A stretch of 64,000 nucleotides of DNA from Flavobacterium notoginsengisoli. Lineage in GTDB: Bacteria; Bacteroidota; Bacteroidia; Flavobacteriales; Flavobacteriaceae. The translations under genes were made by a program, and so were the position numbers. The notes below the pieces were generated by a model that ran no database searches, was not told the origin of the DNA, and was given only the letters and a program-made list of their open reading frames with translations. Positions 1 through 9,207 of this stretch are shown here, in pieces (the stretch's first letter is position 1; every line of letters begins with the position of its first letter). The stretch covers positions 1,304,723 to 1,368,722 of the forward strand of contig NZ_JACHLB010000001.1 in assembly GCF_014207905.1 (NCBI RefSeq). The letters are read 5' to 3'.

Positions 1-3000
1 ACGGTAAAACATTAAGAGTAACAACTGTTACTACAACAAGCGCAACACCAAGCTGTACGAGTACAGTTAATAAAGATGTTACATTAAGTATAAATGCTGC
101 TTCAGTTGGAGGAACAATTGCATCAGTAGCAGCAATTTGTTCTGGAACTTCTCCAGCTAATTTAGTGCTTAGCGGTAATAACGGTTCTGTTTTAAGATGG
201 CAGAAATCGACAGATTCAGGTTTTTCAACTCGAACTGATATTAATGTTGCTTCAACAACATTAACAAGCGCGAATATAGGAAACTTAACAGCAAATACTT
301 ATTTCAGAGCAATTGTTCAGAATGGAGATTGTTCTGCGGTTTTTTCTGATGCTGTTTTGGTAACTGTAAATGCTTTGCCTGCTGTACTTACTTTAACAGG
401 AAGTACAATTTGTGTTTCACCAGGAGGAAATGGAACGATCACTTCTTCAACATCAGCAAATGGAATAAATTATCAATTATATAATTCAAGTAATTTAGCG
501 GTTCAATCTGCAAAATCAGGTAACGGATCTGCATTGACATGGACTAATCTTGTTGCAGGAAATGGTTATTATGTTATCGGTAGAAATGCAACAACTACAT
601 GTTCTTCTACAAGCGCTACAGTAAATGTAGCAACCAATCCAAATCCTGATGCTCTTGTTTTAACAGGAAGCACCATTTGTGTTTCGCCAGGAGGAAACGG
701 AACGATCACTTCTTCAACATCAGCAAACGGAATAAATTATCAATTATATAATTCAAGCAATGTAGCAGTTCAATCTGCAAAATCAGGTAACGGATCAGCT
801 TTGACATGGACTAATCTTGCTGCTGGGACTAATTATTATGTAATTGGAACAAATGCAACAACTACATGTTCTTCTACAAGTAATACAGCTAATGTTGCGA
901 CAACTTTAAATCCAACAGCACTTGCATTAACAGGAAGCGTAATTTGCGTTTCACCTGGTGGTAACGGAAGTATTTCTTCATCGACTTCAGTAAATAATGT
1001 AAATTATCAGTTGTTTGATTCGAATGATGTTGCTATTCAAAGTGCCAAATCTGGTAACGGATCTGCATTAACTTGGACAAATCTTAATGCAGGAAACGGT
1101 TATTATGTAATCGCAACCAACGCTGCAAATTGTACTGTGAAAAGTAATGTAGTTAATATTACAACTAATCCAAATCCAACAATTTCAATTGGAGGCACAT
1201 TAACAGCTTGTTTAACAACTACTTTAACTACGACAACGAATGCAAGTTCACCAAGCTATGTTTGGTATAAAAATAATGTTGTAATTTCTGGTCAAACATC
1301 ATCATCATTAGTGGTAAACTCTGATGGTGATTATAAAGTAAAAGTTACTAATACTTCTACAGGATGTGAAGCTACTTCAGCTGCTTCAACAGTAAAAGTG
1401 AGTGATACTGAAAAACCTGCAAAACCAGTTTTAGCAGATATTACAGCAGAATGTTCAGCAACAGTAACAGCTCCTACAACAACAGATAATTGTACAGGGA
1501 CTGTAACAGGAACAACTAGCGATCCATTGACTTATTCTGCACAAGGAAATTATACTATTAATTGGAGTTTCAATGATGGAAATGGAAACATTGAAACTGC
1601 AACTCAAAAAGTAATTATTAAAGATACTCAAAAACCATCAATAACTTGTCCAGCAACAGTTGTAGTTTCTGCGGATGCAAATTCATGTACAGCGACAGGA
1701 GTAACTCTAGGAACTCCTGTGACATCTGATAATTGTAGCGGAACAGTTACGGTAACAAATAATGCGCCTTCAAGTTTCCCAATTGGAAATACAACAGTAA
1801 CTTGGATAGCTACAGATGCGGCTGGAAATACTCAAACTTGTACACAGACAGTAACAGTAAATGATACTCAAAAGCCATCTATTATTTGTCCTGCGACAGT
1901 TGTAGTTTCTACTGATGCAAATTCATGTACAGCAACTGGTGTAACTTTAGGGACTCCAGTTACATCAGACAATTGCAGTGGAGTAGTTACGGTAACAAAC
2001 AATGCGCCATCAAGTTTTCCAATCGGAAACACAACAGTAACTTGGACAGCTACAGATGCAGCAGGAAACACTCAAACTTGTACTCAAACAGTAAAAGTTG
2101 TAGGTCCAATTATTGCTAATAAAGATGCAGTTTCAATTAATGGGTATGAGGGAGGAACAGCTGTTTCAAATGTTTTAGCAAACGATTCGCTTAATTGTAA
2201 TGCAGTAGTAAGAAATGAAGTTATTTTAAGTTTAGATTCGACTTTACCTTCAGTTTTAACTTTTGATACTGCAACAGGAGAAGTTAAAGTTAAACCAAAC
2301 ACACCTGTAGGAACTTATTCATTTGATTATAAAATTTGTGAAGTTGCAAATACTTCAAATTGTAATTCTGCAACGGTAGAAGTAAAAGTTACAGCACCAG
2401 TAATCCTTGCAGTGAAAGAAAATTTAGGCCCAATTAACGGAAGCATCGGCGGAACAACTTCATCGCTAATCGCATCTGACAAGCTAAACGGAGTTCAGGC
2501 GGTTATCGGAACAGCTCCTGGAGAAGTTACCCTAACAGGAACGGCTCCAGCTGGTCTAACGGTAAATTCAGATGGAACAGTAACGGTTGGAAAAGGGGTA
2601 AAAGAAGGAAGCTACGATGTTGAATATACAATCTGCGATAACGTAAATGCAGGAAACTGCTCAACAGTGACTTCAACAGTTACGGTAACAGCGGCAGTTT
2701 TAGTGGCGAACTTGGACAATGCAGGTTCTGTAGTTGGAGGAAATGCACCTCAGACGCTTATTAATGTTTTTGATAATGACACTAAAAACGCAGTAAAATT
2801 AGATCCATCAGAAGTTAAGCTGACTCCTGGCACAGATCCGAAAGGCTATGTGACAATTGATGCAAGCGGAAATGCAATATTAGCATCTAACGCACCGGCA
2901 GGAAATTATGAGGTGACTTATGAAATCTGCGAGCTGTTGAATCCAGGAAACTGCAGCACCAATAAAGTGCAGGTTACGGTTACAGCACCAGCAATCCTTG

Positions 3001-6000
3001 CAGTGAAAGAAAACTTAGGTCCAATCAACGGAAGCATTGGAGGAACAACTTCATCGCTAATCACATCTGACAAGCTAAACGGAGTTCAGGCAGTTATCGG
3101 AACGGCTCCTGGAGAAGTTACCCTAACGGGAACAGCTCCAGCTGGTCTAACGGTAAATTCAGACGGAACAGTAACGGTTGGCAAAGATGTAAAAGAAGGA
3201 AGCTACGATGTTGAATATACAATCTGCGATAACGTAAATGCAGGAAACTGCTCAACAGTGACTTCAACAGTTACGGTAACAGCAGCGGTTTTAGCGGCAA
3301 ACTTGGACAATGCAGGTTCTGTAGTTGGAGGAAATGCACCTCAGACGCTTATCAATGTTTTTGATAATGACACTAAAAACGCAGTAAAATTAGATCCATC
3401 AGAAGTTAAGCTGACTCCTGGCACAGATCCGAAAGGCTATGTGACAATTGATGCAAGCGGAAATGCAATATTAGCATCTAACGCACCGGCAGGATATTAT
3501 GAGGTGACTTATGAAATCTGCGAGCTTTTGAATCCAGGAAACTGCAGCACCAATAAAGTGCAGGTTACGGTTACAGCACCAGTAATCCTTGCAGTGAAAG
3601 AAAATTTAGGCCCAATTAACGGAAGCATCGGCGGAACAACTTCATCGCTAATCGCATCTGACAAGCTAAACGGAGTTCAGGCGGTTATCGGGACAGCTCC
3701 TGGAGAAGTTACCCTAACGGGAACGGCACCAGCTGGTCTAACGGTAAATTCAGACGGAACGGTAACGGTTGGCAAAGGCGTAAAAGAAGGAAGCTACGAT
3801 GTTGAATATACAATCTGCGATAACGTAAATGCAGGAAACTGCTCAACAGTGACTTCAACAGTTACGGTAACAGCGGCAGTTTTAGCGGCGAACTTGGACA
3901 ATGCAGGTTCTGTAGTTGGAGCAAATGCACCTCAGACGCTTATCAATGTTTTTGATAATGACACTAAAAACGCAGTAAAATTAGATCCGTCAGAAGTTAA
4001 GCTGACTCCTGGCACAGATCCAAAAGGCTATGTGACAATTGATGCAAGCGGAAATGCAATATTAGCACCTAACGCACCGGCAGGTAATTATGAAGTGACT
4101 TATGAAATCTGCGAGCTGCTGAATCCAGGAAACTGCAGCACCAATAAAGTGCAGGTTACAGTTACAGCACCAGTTATAGATGCTGTTGTAGATACGATAA
4201 CTCCAATTAATGGAAATATAGGAGGAACAACAATTGCATTAACTGCAAACGATAAATTAAATGGAAATCCAGTAGTTGTCGGAACAGCTCCAGGAGAAGT
4301 TACGTTCAATATTGTTGGAACACTTCCAGCTGGATTGACATTAAATCCAGATAATACCATTACGGTTGCGCCAAATACACCGGCAGGTAATTATAATGTA
4401 GAATACCGCATCTGCGAAAATACAAACCCATTAAATTGCGATTCAGTTACAATAGTTGTACCTGTGACTGCGGCAAACTTAGTGGCAAATGCAGATTCTG
4501 TACCTTCAGTAGTTAGCACAAATGCACCGCAGACATTAATCAATGTTTTTGCAAATGACACTAAAAATGGAAATGCTTTGGTGCCATCAGATGTAAATCT
4601 TACAGTGACTGCAGCAGATCCAAAAGGCTATTTAACAGTTGATGCAAACGGAAATGCAATATTAGCGCCTAATGCACCGGCAGGAGATTATGAGGTTACT
4701 TATGAAATCTGCGAGAAATTGAATATAGGGAACTGTAGTTCAAACACCGTTAAAGTGACTGTTGATTTGCCAATTATCGATGCAGTTGTAGAAACGTTAA
4801 CACCATCAATCAATGGTAGTATAGGAGGAACCACTGCAAATTCGGTAATAGATAACGATACCTTAAATGGAAATCCAGTTGTTATTGGTACACTAGATGG
4901 TCAAGTAAAATTAACAGCTGTAAATGTTCCAGTTGGATTAACATTAAATGCAGACGGAACAATAACTGTAGCAGCTAATACTCCATCAGGAATTTATAAT
5001 ATTGAGTATAGTATTTGTGAAATTACAAATCCTTCAAATTGTGATACTGCAATTTCAAAAGTTGCAGTAAACAATGGAACTCTAGTTGCAAATTCAGATG
5101 TTCTTCCTTCTGTTAAACCGTCAAATGCACCTCAGACATTAACAGGCAGTGTGTTTGATAATGACACTAAAAACGGACAGCCATTAAATTCTTCAGATGT
5201 AACACTGACAACTTCAACGCCAGATCCAAAAGGATATTTAGTCTTGAATCCAGACGGAACAGTTACTTTAGGAGCTAACGCACCTATAGGAGACTATGAA
5301 TTGACATATACAATCTGTGAAAAATTAAATCCAGGAAACTGTAGCTCAAATACAGTTAGAGTAACGGTTGATGCCTTTATTATCAATGCAATAGCAGAAA
5401 CTTTATCGCCATCAATCAATGGAAGCGTAGGAGGAACGACGACAAATTCGGTAATAGATAATGATACCTTAAACGGAAATCCAGTAGTTATTGGTACAGT
5501 TTCAGGTCAAGTAAAACTAACAGCTGTAAATATTCCATCAGGATTGACATTAAATGCAGACGGAACAGTAACTGTTGCAGCAAATACTCCGTCAGGAATT
5601 TACAATATTGAATATAGTATCTGTGAAATCGATAATCCTTCAAACTGTGATACTGCAATTTCAAAAGTTGCAGTAAATAATGGAACATTGGTTGCAAATA
5701 CAGATTTTATTCCATCAATTATAGCATCAAATGCACCGCAGACATTAATCAATGTTTTTGCGAATGATACTAAAAACGGAAATGCTTTAGTGCCGTCAGA
5801 TGTAAATCTTACAGTAACAACAGCAGATCCAAAAGGATATTTAACAGTTGATGCAAACGGAAATGCTATTCTAGCAGCTAACGCACCAGCGGGAGATTAT
5901 GAATTAACATACACAATTTGTGAGAAATTAAATCCAAGCAATTGTAGTTCAAATACAGTAAGAGTAATTGTTGATATGCCAATTATTGATGCAGTTGAAG

Positions 6001-8240
6001 ATACAATAACTCCAATTAATGGAAATATTGGAGGAACAACAATATCATTAATTACAAACGATAAACTAAATGGAAATCCAGTAGTTGTAGGAACAGCTCC
6101 GGGAGAAGTTACATTCAATATTGTTGGAACACTTCCAGCTGGATTGGTATTAAACCCAGATTATACGATTTCGGTTGCGCCAAATACGCCGGCAGGAAAT
6201 TATAATGTGGAGTACAGCATCTGCGAAAATACAAATCCATCAAATTGTGATTCGGTTACTATAGTTGTGCCAGTTACAGGAGGAAATCTTGTTGCAAATC
6301 AAGATATTGTTCCATCTGCGGTTGGAGTAAATGTTTCTCAAACATTAATTAATGTATTTGCAAACGATACTAAAGATGGGAATGCATTAGTGCCGTCAGA
6401 TGTAAATCTTACAGTAACAACAGCAGATCCAAAAGGATATTTAACAGTTGATGCAAACGGAAATGCAATACTTGCACCTAATGCACCTGCAGGAGATTAT
6501 GAATTAACATACACAATTTGTGAAAAATTAAATCCATCAAACTGTAATTCAAATATTGTAAAAGTAACGGTAACGGAGCCAAAAATGACTGTAACTGCTA
6601 ATAGCTATTGTTCAAATAATGTTCCTTATGTTAACTACACAGTTACACCAGATAATTTTACAACAAATAATAAATTAACAGTAAAATGGATTGACAGCTC
6701 AAATAATGTTGTAGCAACACAATCTAATTTAGATTTGAGCGGAAATCTAATTTGGCCTGGTGCTGTTGTAGACGGAAATGGAAATGGAGTAGATTGGCCG
6801 GGATGGGTTCTAAATAATGGACAATGGATATTGGGAACTGATGGATTTGAAGGAACTAGAAACGGAGTAAAAATGGAATTTTCATTAAATCCAACAGTAA
6901 CTGTTTCTGTTGCCTACCCAGCAGCGACTTCGGGATGTAATCCGAATCCAACATTTACGATTCAGGCTAATAATGATGTTGCAGGACCAATTGACGCTAA
7001 AAAAGGTACTGATACCGGAATCAATGTTTTAGATAATGATAAATTAAATGGAGTGAAACCAACTTCTTCAAATGTTGTTTTAGCTACCATTGTTGCAAAT
7101 CCAAATTTAGTTTTAAACGCAGACGGATCAGTATCAGTTGTAGCAAATACTCCAAACGGAATTTATGAATTAACTTATTCAATTTGCGAAAAAGCAAATA
7201 CATCAAATTGCAGTCAGGCTGTAGTTAAAGTAACAGTGTTGAATAGTGTTGATCCTGCGCCTCCAACATCAAATGCAATTACATTAGTAGATGACAATAA
7301 TGTTACAGCTGACGGAATTAACGGTGCATTAGAATTTGTTAATGTTTTAGATAATGATCTAATAAACGGACAGCCGATTAATCCAGCGGATGTAACAATC
7401 AAACCATTAGGAAACAATACTTATTTTGAATGGAATGCAGACGGAACAGTAAATGTTAAGCCAAACACGCCTGGAGGAAATTATTCAATTACTTATCAAG
7501 TTTGTGAAAAAGCAAATGCAGCAAATTGTTCAACAGCGATTCTAAATGTTTTTGTTGAAGTTCCAGCAATTGCAATTATCAAAAAGGCAGAATTTAATGA
7601 TGAGAATAACAGTGGTTTTGCCAATGCAGGAGAAACAATTACGTATACGTTTACAGTAACCAATACAGGAAACGTTCCGCTTAAAAATGTAATAGTAAAA
7701 GATCCATTAACAGGAGTAGTGGTTTCTGGACAAGCAATTACTTTGGAAGTTGGAGAAGCAAACAGCTCTAATTTCTCAGCAGTTTACAAAATAACGCAAG
7801 AAGATATCAATCTTACTAAAGTAACAAATCAAGCTACTGCACAAGGAAGCAGCGATAAAGGAATTGTTGTAGAAGATTTATCAGATCATTCAAGTAATAC
7901 GGCTGATAATCCAACTGTAGTAGAATTAGATGGATGTGCAATCAAAGTATTCAAAGCTTTCTCGCCAAATGGAGACGACAAGAATACGAGATTCTATATT
8001 AGAGGTATCGAATGTTATCCAAATAATACAGTAGAAATTTATAACCGTTGGGGAGTATTGGTTTTCAGTGTAGACGGATATAATAACAACGATAGAGTTT
8101 TTGTTGGATATTCTAACGGACGTTCAACAATTAAACAAACAGATGGACTGCCAGTAGGAACTTATTTCTACATCCTGAAATATGAAGACAATGCTAAAGC
8201 GCCACATCAGGAATCAGGTTACTTATACATCAACAAATAA
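1..8240 (+). CDS. Giant T9SS-exported repetitive adhesin, 5' end outside window
   Basis: The frame is open from base 3, so the N-terminus and signal peptide lie upstream; about 2,745 residues are visible. In order: three 89-residue copies sharing a CVSPGGNG motif (396-1196), an Ig-like stretch, HYR-like domains (about 1405-2100, two of them an 80-residue tandem pair), then 17 cadherin-like domains of roughly 100 residues (about 2100-7560). Each of these carries a Y-x-[IV]-C-[ED] ... N-C-[SDN] cysteine pair, probably a disulfide. A Trp-rich insert interrupts the array at about 6585-6970. A DUF11-like domain (7570-7920) precedes a CHU_C-type gliding-motility C-terminal domain (7930-8240, with FSPNGD and YNRWG motifs). 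That domain is the type-B T9SS export signal, so the product should be a cell-surface adhesin of the SprB kind. The next gene encodes the PorP/SprF partner expected for such substrates. Which surface it binds cannot be told from sequence. Confidence 0.92.
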   Translation, partial: GKTLRVTTVTTTSATPSCTSTVNKDVTLSINAASVGGTIASVAAICSGTSPANLVLSGNNGSVLRWQKSTDSGFSTRTDINVASTTLTSANIGNLTANTYFRAIVQNGDCSAVFSDAVLVTVNALPAVLTLTGSTICVSPGGNGTITSSTSANGINYQLYNSSNLAVQSAKSGNGSALTWTNLVAGNGYYVIGRNATTTCSSTSATVNVATNPNPDALVLTGSTICVSPGGNGTITSSTSANGINYQLYNSSNVAVQSAKSGNGSALTWTNLAAGTNYYVIGTNATTTCSSTSNTANVATTLNPTALALTGSVICVSPGGNGSISSSTSVNNVNYQLFDSNDVAIQSAKSGNGSALTWTNLNAGNGYYVIATNAANCTVKSNVVNITTNPNPTISIGGTLTACLTTTLTTTTNASSPSYVWYKNNVVISGQTSSSLVVNSDGDYKVKVTNTSTGCEATSAASTVKVSDTEKPAKPVLADITAECSATVTAPTTTDNCTGTVTGTTSDPLTYSAQGNYTINWSFNDGNGNIETATQKVIIKDTQKPSITCPATVVVSADANSCTATGVTLGTPVTSDNCSGTVTVTNNAPSSFPIGNTTVTWIATDAAGNTQTCTQTVTVNDTQKPSIICPATVVVSTDANSCTATGVTLGTPVTSDNCSGVVTVTNNAPSSFPIGNTTVTWTATDAAGNTQTCTQTVKVVGPIIANKDAVSINGYEGGTAVSNVLANDSLNCNAVVRNEVILSLDSTLPSVLTFDTATGEVKVKPNTPVGTYSFDYKICEVANTSNCNSATVEVKVTAPVILAVKENLGPINGSIGGTTSSLIASDKLNGVQAVIGTAPGEVTLTGTAPAGLTVNSDGTVTVGKGVKEGSYDVEYTICDNVNAGNCSTVTSTVTVTAAVLVANLDNAGSVVGGNAPQTLINVFDNDTKNAVKLDPSEVKLTPGTDPKGYVTIDASGNAILASNAPAGNYEVTYEICELLNPGNCSTNKVQVTVTAPAILAVKENLGPINGSIGGTTSSLITSDKLNGVQAVIGTAPGEVTLTGTAPAGLTVNSDGTVTVGKDVKEGSYDVEYTICDNVNAGNCSTVTSTVTVTAAVLAANLDNAGSVVGGNAPQTLINVFDNDTKNAVKLDPSEVKLTPGTDPKGYVTIDASGNAILASNAPAGYYEVTYEICELLNPGNCSTNKVQVTVTAPVILAVKENLGPINGSIGGTTSSLIASDKLNGVQAVIGTAPGEVTLTGTAPAGLTVNSDGTVTVGKGVKEGSYDVEYTICDNVNAGNCSTVTSTVTVTAAVLAANLDNAGSVVGANAPQTLINVFDNDTKNAVKLDPSEVKLTPGTDPKGYVTIDASGNAILAPNAPAGNYEVTYEICELLNPGNCSTNKVQVTVTAPVIDAVVDTITPINGNIGGTTIALTANDKLNGNPVVVGTAPGEVTFNIVGTLPAGLTLNPDNTITVAPNTPAGNYNVEYRICENTNPLNCDSVTIVVPVTAANLVANADSVPSVVSTNAPQTLINVFANDTKNGNALVPSDVNLTVTAADPKGYLTVDANGNAILAPNAPAGDYEVTYEICEKLNIGNCSSNTVKVTVDLPIIDAVVETLTPSINGSIGGTTANSVIDNDTLNGNPVVIGTLDGQVKLTAVNVPVGLTLNADGTITVAANTPSGIYNIEYSICEITNPSNCDTAISKVAVNNGTLVANSDVLPSVKPSNAPQTLTGSVFDNDTKNGQPLNSSDVTLTTSTPDPKGYLVLNPDGTVTLGANAPIGDYELTYTICEKLNPGNCSSNTVRVTVDAFIINAIAETLSPSINGSVGGTTTNSVIDNDTLNGNPVVIGTVSGQVKLTAVNIPSGLTLNADGTVTVAANTPSGIYNIEYSICEIDNPSNCDTAISKVAVNNGTLVANTDFIPSIIASNAPQTLINVFANDTKNGNALVPSDVNLTVTTADPKGYLTVDANGNAILAANAPAGDYELTYTICEKLNPSNCSSNTVRVIVDMPIIDAVEDTITPINGNIGGTTISLITNDKLNGNPVVVGTAPGEVTFNIVGTLPAGLVLNPDYTISVAPNTPAGNYNVEYSICENTNPSNCDSVTIVVPVTGGNLVANQDIVPSAVGVNVSQTLINVFANDTKDGNALVPSDVNLTVTTADPKGYLTVDANGNAILAPNAPAGDYELTYTICEKLNPSNCNSNIVKVTVTEPKMTVTANSYCSNNVPYVNYTVTPDNFTTNNKLTVKWIDSSNNVVATQSNLDLSGNLIWPGAVVDGNGNGVDWPGWVLNNGQWILGTDGFEGTRNGVKMEFSLNPTVTVSVAYPAATSGCNPNPTFTIQANNDVAGPIDAKKGTDTGINVLDNDKLNGVKPTSSNVVLATIVANPNLVLNADGSVSVVANTPNGIYELTYSICEKANTSNCSQAVVKVTVLNSVDPAPPTSNAITLVDDNNVTADGINGALEFVNVLDNDLINGQPINPADVTIKPLGNNTYFEWNADGTVNVKPNTPGGNYSITYQVCEKANAANCSTAILNVFVEVPAIAIIKKAEFNDENNSGFANAGETITYTFTVTNTGNVPLKNVIVKDPLTGVVVSGQAITLEVGEANSSNFSAVYKITQEDINLTKVTNQATAQGSSDKGIVVEDLSDHSSNTADNPTVVELDGCAIKVFKAFSPNGDDKNTRFYIRGIECYPNNTVEIYNRWGVLVFSVDGYNNNDRVFVGYSNGRSTIKQTDGLPVGTYFYILKYEDNAKAPHQESGYLYINK
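396..1196 (+). repeat. Three tandem 267-bp repeats in the adhesin gene
   Basis: The phrase acaggaag followed by an ICVSPGGNG-coding stretch starts at 396, 663 and 930, an exact 267-nt (89-codon) period. Copies 1 and 2 are nearly identical at the DNA level; copy 3 has diverged. Each encodes one extracellular domain. Confidence 0.9.
2402..4174 (+). repeat. Three near-identical 591-bp tandem repeats in the adhesin gene
   Basis: Copies start at 2402, 2993 and 3584 with an exact 591-nt (197-codon) period. Each encodes two alternating domains, one beginning AVKENLGPINGSIGG and one containing NAPQTLINVFDNDTKN. The copies differ at only scattered positions, while later copies of the same domain types (from 4175) are much more diverged. 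This points to recent duplication or gene conversion. Confidence 0.93.
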
Positions 8241-8248
8241 TATAGATT

Positions 8249-8275
8249 ACGGCTTAGTAAAGCTAGGCCGTTTTT
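8249..8275 (+). terminator. Hairpin with T-run between adhesin and sprF-like gene
   Basis: A 9-bp stem (ACGGCTTAG / CTAGGCCGT, one G-T wobble) with loop TAAAG is followed by five T. It lies 8 nt after the adhesin stop and 12 nt before the next start. It could be a partial terminator that lowers expression of the downstream partner genes. Confidence 0.6.
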
Positions 8276-8287
8276 AAAGCTTTAAAA

Positions 8288-9199
8288 ATGAAAAAATTAA
8301 TCATATTTTTTATGTTTTTTTCGATTGTGTCAAATGCGCAGCAAGATGCACAGTTTACGCAATATATGTACAACACAATCGAAGTCAATCCAGCTTACGC
8401 AGGTTCAAGAGGAGTTATGAGCGTTTTCGGATTGTATCGTACTCAATGGATTGGATTAGAAGGAGCGCCTAAAACAAGTACTTTTTCTGTAAATACACCT
8501 TTAAACAATAGCGATTTAGGTCTTGGGGTATCTTTGGTAAACGACCAAATCGGACCAACGAATGAAAATACTTTGTCGGCAGATTTATCGTATACAATTC
8601 CAACTTCAGAATCATGGAATTTGTCTTTTGGTATTAAAGGAACTGCAAACCTATTCAACTTAGATGTTAATAAATTGAGTATGGAAGATCAAAATGATGA
8701 AATGTTTCAAAACCTGAAAAATAAGTTCTCGCCAAATGTAGGTGCCGGAATTTATTTTCATTCAGACCGTGCTTACGTCGGATTATCTGTTCCAAATTTT
8801 ATCGAAACAAACCGTTACGATGCTGAAGATGTGGCCATTTTTAAAGAAAAAATCAATTATTATTTAATAGCTGGTTACGTATTTAATCTAGATCGTTTAG
8901 AGTATGTAAAGTTCAAACCAGCCTTAATGACTAAAATGGTTGAAGGAGCTCCATTGCAAGTTGATGTTTCAGGTAATTTCATGTTCAATGATAAATTTGT
9001 TTTAGGTCTTGCTTATCGTTGGAGTGCTTCTGTAAGTGCGATGGCAGGATTTCAAGTGACAAAAGGAATGTATTTAGGATATGGTTACGATCATGAAACA
9101 ACTCAATTGAGAAAGTACAATTCTGGATCTCATGAAATCTTCTTAAGATTCGATTTCTTCAATAATTATAATAAAATGATATCTCCAAGATTCTTTTAA
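8288..9199 (+). CDS. PorP/SprF family type IX secretion outer-membrane protein
   Basis: A 303-residue outer-membrane protein with an N-terminal signal peptide (MKKLIIFFMFFSIVSNAQ) followed by the QDAQFTQYMYN and VNPAYAGSRG motifs typical of the PorP/SprF family (TIGR03519). In F. johnsoniae SprF is needed for the secretion of the adhesin SprB, and SprF-like genes commonly sit just after genes for proteins with CHU_C-type C-terminal domains. The giant adhesin is immediately upstream (47-nt gap), so this is very likely its dedicated partner. It is also 8 nt from the OmpA-family gene that follows. It is probably a paralogue rather than SprF itself, because sprF is linked to sprB elsewhere, so no symbol is given. 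Confidence 0.9.
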   Translation: MKKLIIFFMFFSIVSNAQQDAQFTQYMYNTIEVNPAYAGSRGVMSVFGLYRTQWIGLEGAPKTSTFSVNTPLNNSDLGLGVSLVNDQIGPTNENTLSADLSYTIPTSESWNLSFGIKGTANLFNLDVNKLSMEDQNDEMFQNLKNKFSPNVGAGIYFHSDRAYVGLSVPNFIETNRYDAEDVAIFKEKINYYLIAGYVFNLDRLEYVKFKPALMTKMVEGAPLQVDVSGNFMFNDKFVLGLAYRWSASVSAMAGFQVTKGMYLGYGYDHETTQLRKYNSGSHEIFLRFDFFNNYNKMISPRFF

Positions 9200-9207
9200 T
9201 AAAAACT

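Noticed and set aside
396..4174. Regularly spaced repeats that could be taken for a CRISPR array.
   Set aside because: Units are 267 and 591 nt, fully coding, with no short repeat-spacer pattern and no cas genes.
1868..7417. Several open frames on the minus strand and one extra plus frame inside the adhesin gene.
   Set aside because: They are shadows of the repetitive coding sequence, lack family features and recur with the repeats.
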